DNA from: Micromonospora avicenniae
GTDB lineage: Bacteria > Actinomycetota > Actinomycetes > Mycobacteriales > Micromonosporaceae
Direction: 5' to 3'
NCBI RefSeq assembly: GCF_900156065.1
Contig: NZ_FTNF01000005.1
Location: 303,722-367,721, forward strand
DNA length: 64,000 nucleotides
In this document: one piece after another, positions 8,439 through 15,421 of the stretch
Numbering within the stretch: position 1 is the stretch's first letter
How the letters are laid out: the number at the start of each line of letters is the position of its first letter
Translations under genes and position numbers: made by a program
The notes under the pieces: model-generated
What the model was told of the DNA's origin: nothing
What the model saw: the letters and a program-made list of their open reading frames with translations, nothing else
Database searches by the model: none

Positions 8439-9136
8439 CGGATGCCCCGGCCGGAACCGGAACCACCGTCCTGGTCACCGGCGGATCGAGCGGCCTGGGC
8501 GCGGCCGTCGTGGCGGCGGTCGCGCGCTCCGGCGGCCGGCCGCTGGTGATCGACCGGCAGGCGCCCGGTGACGGGGTGCCGTGGGTCGAGTGCGACCTGG
8601 CCGACACCCGGGCCGCCGAGGCTGCCACCCGGCAGCTCGCCGAGCGTTCCGGTGGCCTGGACGCGGTGGTGACCGCGGCCGGAATGGACGTGCCGGGACG
8701 GCTGGCCGACGTGCCGGCCGAGACCTGGGAGCGGATCGTCGCCGTGGACCTGCTCGCCACCGTCGCGGTGATCCGGGCGGCGCTGCCCTACTTGGAGGCG
8801 TCCCGCGGCACCATCGTGACCGTGGCGTCGACCCTCGGCGTCAAGGCGGTCAGCGACGCCACCGCGTACTGCGCGGCGAAGTTCGGGGTGGTCGGCTTCA
8901 CCCGCGCCCTCGCCACCGAACTCGCCGGCTCGGTCGGCGTCACCCTGCTCATCCCCGGCGGCATGCGTACCGCCTTCTTCGACGAGCGCGACGACCAGTA
9001 CCGCCCCGGTCCGGACGCGGTGCTCAACGATCCGGCCGACACCGCCGCCGCGGTCATGTTCGCGCTGGCCCAGCCGCCCGGCTGCGCGGTACGGGAGATG
9101 GTGGTCTGCGCCGAGCAGGAGTCGTCGTACCCGTGA
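8435..9136 (+). CDS. SDR family oxidoreductase of the heptose cluster
   Basis: A 233-aa classical SDR: TGGSSGLGAAV nucleotide-binding loop at ~16-26, CDLAD acidic turn, VVTAAGMDVPG, SVASTL-like Ser region (IVTVASTLGVKAV) and the catalytic YCAAKFGVVGF. It is not an extended SDR, so it is unlikely to be a canonical HldD ADP-heptose 6-epimerase, which is ~310 aa with a GxxGxxG loop. It may oxidise or reduce the heptose or the glycan precursor. The ATG overlaps the hldE stop (ATGA) and its own stop overlaps the GTG of the next gene. Confidence 0.82.
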   Translation: MTDAPAGTGTTVLVTGGSSGLGAAVVAAVARSGGRPLVIDRQAPGDGVPWVECDLADTRAAEAATRQLAERSGGLDAVVTAAGMDVPGRLADVPAETWERIVAVDLLATVAVIRAALPYLEASRGTIVTVASTLGVKAVSDATAYCAAKFGVVGFTRALATELAGSVGVTLLIPGGMRTAFFDERDDQYRPGPDAVLNDPADTAAAVMFALAQPPGCAVREMVVCAEQESSYP

Positions 9137-10086
9137 TCCTCGTGCTGCGGGCGCTCGGTGTCGGCGACCTGGCCACCGCCGTCCCGGCGCTACGCGCGTT
9201 GCGGGCCGCCCACCCCGGCCGGGAACTGGTGCTCGCCGCGCCGGCCTGGCTGGCACCGCTGGTCGAGCTGGTCGGTGACGTCGACCGGCTGATCGACACC
9301 CCGGGGCTGGGGCGGACCCGCTGGACCGGGCCGCAGCCGCAGCTGGCGGTGAACCTGCATGGGCGGGGACCGCAGTCGCACCACACCCTCGCCGCCGCCC
9401 GGCCCGGGCGGCTGCTCGGCTTCGCCAACTCGGAGGCCGGGTTCGCCGACGGGCCGGCGTGGAGCGAGTCCGAGCACGAGGTGGAGCGGTGGTGCCGGTT
9501 GCTGGCCTGGTACGGCATCCCCGCCGACCGGTCCGACCTGGCGCTGCGTCGGCCCTCGGCGGGCGGCGTGCCGGTGGGGGTGAGCGTGCTGCACCCCGGC
9601 TCGAAGATCGTGGCGAAGCGCTGGCCGTCCGACCGGTTCGCCGCCCTCGCGCGCAGGCTCACCGCCCGCGGCCACCGGGTGGTGCTGACCGGCTCTCCCG
9701 ACGAACGGGGCCTGGCCGCCCAGGTGGCCGACGCCGCCGGGCTGCCCGCCGACGCCGTGCTGGCCGGTCGTACGGGGCTGCGTGAGCTGGCCACGCTGGT
9801 GGCGTACGCCCGGGTCGTGGTGAGCGCCGACACCGGGGTGGCCCACCTGGCGACCGCTTTCGGGACCCCGTCGGTGGTGCTCTTCGGGCCCGTGCCACCG
9901 GCCCGTTGGGGGCCGCCGCCGGACCGGCCGCGGCACCGTGCGATCTGGGCCGGAGACAGGGATTGGCCAAGCTGGGACGGGGTAGGAAGCCATCCGTCAT
10001 TGACGGTCCTCGGGGTCGACGAGGTGTCGGCCGTGGTGGACGAGGTGGAACGGGTGGTGCGGGAGTCCGGTGCGGTTGCGACGTAG
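9133..10086 (+). CDS. GT9 family (ADP-heptose:acceptor heptosyltransferase-like) glycosyltransferase
   Basis: 317 aa starting VILVLRALGVGDLATAVPAL, the GDLL-like N-terminal motif of GT9. Later blocks are VSVLHPGSKIVAKRWPSDRF, in which the K-xx-W-P segment is the heptosyltransferase ADP-heptose-binding signature, and VVSADTGVAHLATAFGTPSV with the D-T-G-x-x-H motif. GT9 enzymes in Gram-negatives build the LPS inner core; here no LPS genes are seen, so the acceptor is another glycan or glycolipid. GTG start overlaps the SDR stop by 4 nt; its 3' end overlaps the topoisomerase start by 17 nt. Confidence 0.87.
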   Translation: MILVLRALGVGDLATAVPALRALRAAHPGRELVLAAPAWLAPLVELVGDVDRLIDTPGLGRTRWTGPQPQLAVNLHGRGPQSHHTLAAARPGRLLGFANSEAGFADGPAWSESEHEVERWCRLLAWYGIPADRSDLALRRPSAGGVPVGVSVLHPGSKIVAKRWPSDRFAALARRLTARGHRVVLTGSPDERGLAAQVADAAGLPADAVLAGRTGLRELATLVAYARVVVSADTGVAHLATAFGTPSVVLFGPVPPARWGPPPDRPRHRAIWAGDRDWPSWDGVGSHPSLTVLGVDEVSAVVDEVERVVRESGAVAT

Positions 10087-11053
10087 CGATCCGGGCCGGC
10101 CGGGGTACAAGCGTCGCCGGCGCGGCAAGGGCTGGCTCTTCCTGGACCCGGCCGGTGAGCCGGTGCGGGACCAGGACGAGCTGGCCCGGCTGCGTTCCCT
10201 GGTCGTACCGCCGGCGTGGCGCGACGTGTGGATCTGCCCGTGGCCGAACGGGCACATCCAGGCCATCGGCGTCGACGCCGCCGGCCGCAAGCAGTACGTC
10301 TACCACCCGAGTTGGCGGGAGAAGCGCGACGAGGCGAAGTTCGACCACGTGCTGGAGGTGGCGCGGCGGCTGCCGGCGTTGCGTGCCCGGGTCGACCGGG
10401 ATCTCGGTGGACGGGGGCTGAACCGCGACCGGGTGCTCGCCACCGTGGCACGACTGCTCGACATGGGTGCGTTCCGGGTCGGCAACGACCAGTACGCTGC
10501 CGGCGACGACCCGACTTTCGGGGTGTCGACGTTGCGCCCCGAGCACGCCCGCTCGCGGCGGGGCTGTGTGCTCTTCGAGTTCCCCGCCAAGGGCGGGATC
10601 GAGCAGGTACGCCTCATCGAGGACCCGGAGCTGTGCCGGGTGCTGACGAACCTGCGCCGACGTCGACGCCTCGCCGAGCGTCTCTTCGGCTACTGGGATG
10701 GGCGCGACTGGCGGGACGTACGCGCCGACGAGATCAACGAGTACCTGCGCGACGCCAGCGGCGGGGAGATGACCGCGAAGGACTTCCGCACCTGGCACGC
10801 CACCGTGCTGGCCGCGATCGAGTTGGCCACGGCGGAGCCGGCGCGGTCCGCGACCGCCCGGAAGCGGGCGGTGGCCGCGGTGATGCGGGAGGTGGCCGAG
10901 CTGCTCGGCAACACGCCGACCGTGGCCCGCACGTCCTACGTGGATCCGCGCGTGGTCGACCTCTACCACGACGGTGTGGTGGTGACGGTGGACCCGGGCG
11001 CGCCACGCGAGAAGGCCGAGCGGGCGGTGCTGGAGCTGCTGGAGGAGTCCTGA
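10070..11053 (+). CDS. DNA topoisomerase IB (eukaryotic/poxvirus type)
   Basis: 327 aa. The N-terminal part GWLFLDPAGEPVRDQDELAR and PPAWRDVWICPWPNGHIQA match bacterial type IB topoisomerases. The core includes MGAFRVGNDQYA and the catalytic-domain histidine/arginine blocks EMTAKDFRTWHATV. The active-site tyrosine is in NTPTVARTSYVDPRVVDLY near residue 300. The enzyme nicks one strand through a 3'-phosphotyrosine and relaxes both positive and negative supercoils without ATP. The GTG start lies 17 nt inside the GT9 gene, so it is tied to the heptose operon although its function is unrelated; a separate internal promoter cannot be excluded. Length is typical (~330-360 aa). Confidence 0.9.
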   Translation: MRLRRSDPGRPGYKRRRRGKGWLFLDPAGEPVRDQDELARLRSLVVPPAWRDVWICPWPNGHIQAIGVDAAGRKQYVYHPSWREKRDEAKFDHVLEVARRLPALRARVDRDLGGRGLNRDRVLATVARLLDMGAFRVGNDQYAAGDDPTFGVSTLRPEHARSRRGCVLFEFPAKGGIEQVRLIEDPELCRVLTNLRRRRRLAERLFGYWDGRDWRDVRADEINEYLRDASGGEMTAKDFRTWHATVLAAIELATAEPARSATARKRAVAAVMREVAELLGNTPTVARTSYVDPRVVDLYHDGVVVTVDPGAPREKAERAVLELLEES

Positions 11054-11308
11054 CCAGCCCCGTCGCGGGTACGGGGCCGGAGTGCCGGTCGTCGTTCCGC
11101 CGACCCGGCCGGCAGGGGAGCCGGCGTGCTCCGATGGGGTCACCGAGGCGGCGACCCGCCACCACTGTCGGCGGCGGGCGCCGCGCCACGGCCCCCGATG
11201 GCGGACCGGACCCCCCCGTCCCCGGCCGCTTCGGGGTCAGTCTGCCGCCTCCGCCTTGACCATCGACGCCGGCGAGCTTGACGTCCCGTGCCAGATTTGA
11301 CCGGAAAG

Positions 11309-12301
11309 TCAGTGGGACGGGGCCGCCGAGGCGCGGTAGGCCCGCGGGCCCATGCCGTAGGCGGCCCGGAACGCCCGGCTGAAGTGCGCCGGGTCGGTGA
11401 GCCCCCAACGCCGGCCGATGAGGTGGACCGGCCGGTGCCGCAGCAGCGGATCGGCGAGATCGCGACGGCAGCGTTCCAGACGCCGTCGGCGGATCGCCCC
11501 CGCGACGGTCTCGTCCTCGGTCTCGAAGAGCCGGTGCAGCGTCCGGAGGGAGATGTGGTGCGCGTCGGCGACCACCTGCGGGCTCAGCTCAGGGTCGCCG
11601 AGGTGCCGGTCGAGGAACTCCCGCACCTGAGCGAGCAGCGCCTGCTGGCGTACCTCGGCCGGCAGTTCGTCCTCGGCGTCGAGGTGCCGGGCGAGCAGGG
11701 CGGAGACCAGGCTGAGGGTGACGTCCGCCAGGTACGGCACGTCGCCGGCCCGGAACTGCTCGGGGTGGCGGGTGATGCGGTGCAGGTGCTGCGCCAGCAG
11801 CGCGCCCGGGCCCTCCGACCCGCAGAGCCGCGCGGCGGTCAGGCGGTCCACCTTGTCGGCGTCGAGCGGCAGCAGCGCCCGCGGAACGACGGCGGTCACC
11901 GAGGCCGCCGGGGCCTGCCCGTCACCCCCGCCGGCGTGCGCCAGATCGTGTGGCCGTCCCCAGTCGACGAGCGTGAAGTCGCCGACCGGGATCGCGGTGT
12001 CCCGCCGGCTCGCGCTGATCGCGCAGTTGCCGCTCATCGCCAGCGCGATCTGGTAGACCTCGGGGTCCGCCTGCCGGATCAGTCGCGGTGTCCGACGCCC
12101 GACGAGGGACTGGTAGCGGAACCGGGTGAGCCCGACGCCGCCGAGATCGATCATCCGGGCGTGGCCCTGAAAGTCGGCGGCGTGATCGCTGGTGAAGGCG
12201 ACCGGCGCGGAGACCCGGCCGGCCATCTCCACCCAGAGCGCGAAGCGGTCGGCGGGCGCCTCCACAGTGGTGTCCAGCGTCTCGACCCGCAGTGCCGTCA
12301 T
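11309..12301 (-). CDS. AraC family transcriptional regulator
   Basis: A 330-aa protein with an N-terminal AraC-binding-like sensor domain (cupin-type; FSxxxAD-like sequence TSDHAADFQGHARMIDLGGV) and a C-terminal double helix-turn-helix at ~225-320: DPELSPQVVADAHHISLRTL followed by HLIGRRWGLTDPAHFSRAFR, the best conserved AraC recognition helix, then FRAAYGMGPRAYR. Such regulators usually respond to a small aromatic or stress ligand. It is isolated, convergent to the topoisomerase and 81 bp downstream of the TetR gene on the same strand, so its target is not indicated by neighbours. Confidence 0.88.
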   Translation of the reverse strand: MTALRVETLDTTVEAPADRFALWVEMAGRVSAPVAFTSDHAADFQGHARMIDLGGVGLTRFRYQSLVGRRTPRLIRQADPEVYQIALAMSGNCAISASRRDTAIPVGDFTLVDWGRPHDLAHAGGGDGQAPAASVTAVVPRALLPLDADKVDRLTAARLCGSEGPGALLAQHLHRITRHPEQFRAGDVPYLADVTLSLVSALLARHLDAEDELPAEVRQQALLAQVREFLDRHLGDPELSPQVVADAHHISLRTLHRLFETEDETVAGAIRRRRLERCRRDLADPLLRHRPVHLIGRRWGLTDPAHFSRAFRAAYGMGPRAYRASAAPSH

Positions 12302-12382
12302 CGACCGTCCCCCTTCCTCGCCAGGCCCGCGGTCATTCTCGACCGGCGGACGGTGCTCAGTGCCGTCCGGCGGTGCCGCCGG

Positions 12383-13147
12383 TCAGGCGGTCGTCCGAGC
12401 TCGGATCAGGGTCTCGACGCCGTCCAGCAGCCGGTCCAGGCCGAAGACGAATTCGTCATCCGGGCCGTCCTCCTGACTCAGCACGCCGGCGTCGATCACC
12501 TCGCGCAGCGCCGGGAAGCGGGCCGGGTCGGCTACCCGGGCGACCAGTTGCCCGTACTCCGGCATGATCTCGTCGATCCGCCGGCCCGACGCGGCGCTCG
12601 CCTCCTGAATCTGCGTCGTGAGCAGCGCGTCGTTGCGCACGTAGCCGGTGAGCAGCAGCATCACCGACATCTTCTCGGACTCGCCGAGCCCGGTGCCGGC
12701 GAGGCAGCGTAGCCCGTTCTCCAGCCAGCTGAGGCTGTACGGGGTGAGCGGTGGGCCGCTGATCGGGACCCGGACCACCCACGGGTGCCGTTGCAGCGCG
12801 GCGCGTTCGGCCCATGCCCACCCGGCGAGCCCGGTCCGCCACTGCGGCCCGGTCCCGCCCGGGCCGGGCGGCTCGCCGTACGCCGCGTCGACCATCAGGG
12901 TGAGCAGTTCATCCTTGGCGCTGACGTACCGGTAGAGGGCCATGGTCGCCGCGCCCAGCTCCTTGGCGACTCGGCTCATCGAGACGGCGGCCAGCCCTTC
13001 GGCGTCGGCGAGGGCGACGGCGGCGGCCACGATCCCGGCCAGGGTCAGCCCGGGACGCGGCCCCTTGGGCGCGCGTTCGCGTAGCCCCCACGCCGCCGCT
13101 ACGACCGGCGGCAGCGCCGGGCGGGTCTCGTCATCTGTCGGCTCCAC
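12383..13147 (-). CDS. TetR/AcrR family repressor with TetR_C_1-type C-terminal domain
   Basis: 254 aa from GTG at 13147. The HTH is LADAEGLAAVSMSRVAKELG followed by MALYRYVSAKDELLTLMVD, the standard TetR DNA-binding pattern, preceded by a Pro/Gly-rich ~30-residue arm. The C-terminal ligand domain (~110-254) resembles that of antibiotic-sensing TetR proteins. The GTG is preferred over the ATG at 13168 because AAGGAGGA precedes it by 4 nt while no Shine-Dalgarno precedes the ATG. It is divergent from the MFS pump at 13227 and two palindromes lie between them, so it very probably represses both itself and the pump. Confidence 0.88.
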   Translation of the reverse strand: MEPTDDETRPALPPVVAAAWGLRERAPKGPRPGLTLAGIVAAAVALADAEGLAAVSMSRVAKELGAATMALYRYVSAKDELLTLMVDAAYGEPPGPGGTGPQWRTGLAGWAWAERAALQRHPWVVRVPISGPPLTPYSLSWLENGLRCLAGTGLGESEKMSVMLLLTGYVRNDALLTTQIQEASAASGRRIDEIMPEYGQLVARVADPARFPALREVIDAGVLSQEDGPDDEFVFGLDRLLDGVETLIRARTTA

Positions 13148-13176
13148 GATTCCTCCTTGCCGGCCCATCCTAGTTC

Positions 13177-13213
13177 TGCGTATGGTCTACGCAATTAAGC
13201 GTATGGCATACGC
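13177..13213. promoter_or_regulatory. Two palindromic TetR operators between the tetR and MFS genes
   Basis: Site 1 at 13177-13193 is TGCGTATGGTCTACGCA (6-bp arms TGCGTA/TACGCA). Site 2 at 13199-13213 is the perfect palindrome GCGTATGGCATACGC. Their centres are 21 bp apart, two helical turns, which places two repressor dimers on the same face. The second site ends 2 bp before the AAGGAG ribosome-binding site of the MFS gene, so binding would cover its promoter or transcription start. Confidence 0.85.
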
Positions 13214-13226
13214 AGAAGGAGTTCAC

Positions 13227-14813
13227 ATGACTTCGACACCCCGCGCCGGACGTCGCGAATGGATCGGCTTCAGCGTGCTGATGCTGCCCCTGCTCCTGGT
13301 CTCGATGGACGTATCGGTGCTCTACTTCGCCGTTCCCTTCATCAGCGCCGAGCTGAGTCCGACCAGCACCCAACAGCTCTGGATCTTCGACATCTACGGC
13401 TTCGTCCTGGCCGGGCTGCTCATCACCATGGGTGCGCTCGGCGACCGGATCGGCCGGCGGCGGCTGCTGCTCTGCGGCGCTGTCGCGTTCGGCGCGGCGT
13501 CGGCACTGGCCGCGTACGCCGACAGCCCCGGCACCCTGATCGCGGCCCGGGCGTTGCTCGGCGTCGGCGGCGCGACGCTGATGCCGTCGACGCTGGCGCT
13601 GATTCGCAACATGTTCCACGACGAGAAGCAGCGCGGCACCGCCATCGCCATCTGGACCGCCGCGCTCACCAGCGGCATCGCCATCGGCCCGGTCCTCAGT
13701 GGCATCCTGCTCGAACACTTCTGGTGGGGATCGATCTTCCTGATCAACCTGCCGGCGATGGCCCTGCTGCTCCTGCTCGCCCCGGCGCTGGTGCCGGAGT
13801 TCCGCAACCCGCACGCCGGGCGCTTCGACGTGCTCAGCTCGGTGCTCTCCCTCGCCGCTCTGCTCCCGGTGATCTACGGCGTCAAGGAACTGGCCCGAGC
13901 GGGCTGGGGGACCGGCCCGGCACTGGCCATCGCCGCCGGGCTGCTGGTCGCCCTGCTCTTCGTCCACCGCCAGCGCCGCCTCGCGTACCCGATGGTCGAC
14001 CTGGCGCTGCTGCGCCGCCGAGCCGTCGGCGGCGCCATCGGGGTCAACCTGGTGGCCATGTTCGCCATGGTCGGCTTCGCCATCTTCACCACCCAGCACC
14101 TCCAGTCGGTGCTCGGGCTCAGCCCGCTGCGTGCGGCCCTGTGGAGCCTGCTGCCGTCGGTGGCGGTCGGCGGGATCGCGCCGGTCGCGGCCGCGCTGGC
14201 CCGGCGGATCGACCGGGCCTGGCTGATCGGCGCCGGATTCGTCATCGCGGCCGGCGGTTTCGTGGTGCTCACCCGGGTACCGGCCGACGACGGGCTGCTC
14301 ACCCTGCTGCTCGGCGCCAGCATCTACGCGGCCGGATTGGTGGTGGTGATGTCACTGGTCACCGAACTGGTGCTCGGTGCCGCCCCGCCGGAGCGCGCCG
14401 GGATGGCCTCGGCGCTGACCGAGTCGAGCAGCGAACTCGGCGGGGCGCTCGGCATGGCGGTGCTCGGCAGCGTGGGCAGCGCCGTCTACCGGCGCGAGCT
14501 GGTCGACGGGCTGCCCGACGCACTGCCCGCCGACGCGGTGACCTCGGCCCGGGAGACCCTGGCCGGTGGGCTGGTGGTCGCCGAGGGGCTGCCCGGTCAG
14601 GCAGCCGCCGCTGTACGCGACGCCGCCGTCGGTGCGTTCACCGACGGCCTGCACCTGGCTGCCGCCAGCGCCGGAGCGCTGATGCTGCTCGCCGCGGCGC
14701 TCACCGTGCTGACGTTGCGCGGCGTGACCGTCCCGGTGCGGCAGGACGCGACCGGTCCCGCCCAGGACGCCGACCCGGTCCCGGTCGAGGCGGCTCCCGC
14801 CGCGCGCCGCTGA
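13227..14813 (+). CDS. MFS transporter, DHA2 (QacA/SmvA-like) drug efflux family
   Basis: 528 aa, starting MTSTPRAGRREWIGFSVLML with about 14 hydrophobic helices. The D1-type motif VSMDVSVLYFAVPFI in TM1, the A-like motif LGDRIGRRRLLLCG after TM2 and motif C-like GGATLMPSTLALIRNMF identify a proton-coupled DHA2 drug exporter of the QacA/SmvA type. The start codon has AGAAGGAG 7 nt upstream. It is divergent from a TetR regulator with two operators, the usual arrangement for an inducible multidrug pump. The substrate (quaternary ammonium compound, dye or antibiotic) cannot be told. Confidence 0.9.
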   Translation: MTSTPRAGRREWIGFSVLMLPLLLVSMDVSVLYFAVPFISAELSPTSTQQLWIFDIYGFVLAGLLITMGALGDRIGRRRLLLCGAVAFGAASALAAYADSPGTLIAARALLGVGGATLMPSTLALIRNMFHDEKQRGTAIAIWTAALTSGIAIGPVLSGILLEHFWWGSIFLINLPAMALLLLLAPALVPEFRNPHAGRFDVLSSVLSLAALLPVIYGVKELARAGWGTGPALAIAAGLLVALLFVHRQRRLAYPMVDLALLRRRAVGGAIGVNLVAMFAMVGFAIFTTQHLQSVLGLSPLRAALWSLLPSVAVGGIAPVAAALARRIDRAWLIGAGFVIAAGGFVVLTRVPADDGLLTLLLGASIYAAGLVVVMSLVTELVLGAAPPERAGMASALTESSSELGGALGMAVLGSVGSAVYRRELVDGLPDALPADAVTSARETLAGGLVVAEGLPGQAAAAVRDAAVGAFTDGLHLAAASAGALMLLAAALTVLTLRGVTVPVRQDATGPAQDADPVPVEAAPAARR

Positions 14814-14841
14814 GCGGGTCGGGTCCGGCGCCGGTCGAGGT

Positions 14842-15345
14842 TCAGTCGTTGAGTACGCGGGCCAGCCGGTCCCGGAACCGCTGCTCGGAGGCGCTGACCG
14901 CCTCGCCGCCGAGTCCCAGGACACCGCCGCTGGACGCCGCGCCGACCACCTGCTCGGCGATCTCCACCAGCCAGTGCTTGTACGCCCCGGCCTCGCCCTC
15001 GTCCGTCCGGGCGGCGAGCAGGGCGGCGGCCTCGCCGGCCCGGCCGAGCACGTCGTCGATCAGGGCCTGCGGGTCGCTGGGGGAGATGGCCGGCAGCTCC
15101 TCGCCGGCCTCCGGGTCGCCCACCCGCGTCACGATCTCGCCGGCGACGGCGGCGACCAGCGGGCTGGCCGACTCGCGGCCAGCGGCGATCGTCTCCAGGC
15201 CGGCCGCGTTCTCGGCCATGGTGCGGCGCGTGCCGTCGGACTCGGCGGCGCTCGCCGCGGTCAGCACCGACTGCGGCAGCCCGACCAGCAGACCCCACTC
15301 CCCGTCGGAGAACCCGAACCCGGTGTACGCCGGTTGTTCGATCAC
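14842..15345 (-). CDS. Conserved hypothetical protein, helical
   Basis: 167 aa, acidic, Ala- and Glu-rich, no signal peptide or membrane segment. The N-terminal half has FSDGEWGLLVGLPQSVLTAA and the C-terminal half EAGAYKHWLVEIAEQVVGAA followed by GLGGEAVSASEQRFRDRLAR. The layout, a W-containing opening helix plus a late EKxALxxLAxALG-like stretch, recalls small all-helical proteins of unknown function found widely in bacteria, but no function can be assigned. It is convergent to the MFS gene (28-bp gap) and codirectional with recQ, whose 3' end is downstream-distal; a promoter should lie in 15346-15421. Confidence 0.7.
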   Translation of the reverse strand: MIEQPAYTGFGFSDGEWGLLVGLPQSVLTAASAAESDGTRRTMAENAAGLETIAAGRESASPLVAAVAGEIVTRVGDPEAGEELPAISPSDPQALIDDVLGRAGEAAALLAARTDEGEAGAYKHWLVEIAEQVVGAASSGGVLGLGGEAVSASEQRFRDRLARVLND

Positions 15346-15421
15346 GGCAACGCCCCTTTCCGCCTGTCTGTTCGTGCCCGTCCCCGGGCGCCACGCCCGA
15401 CGGCGCGGCGCCCGGCTCAGG

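Noticed and set aside
8435..9136. SDR of the heptose cluster as HldD (ADP-heptose 6-epimerase)
   Set aside because: It is a 233-aa classical SDR with T-G-x3-G-x-G and Y-x3-K but lacks the extended-SDR length and G-x-x-G-x-x-G loop of HldD.
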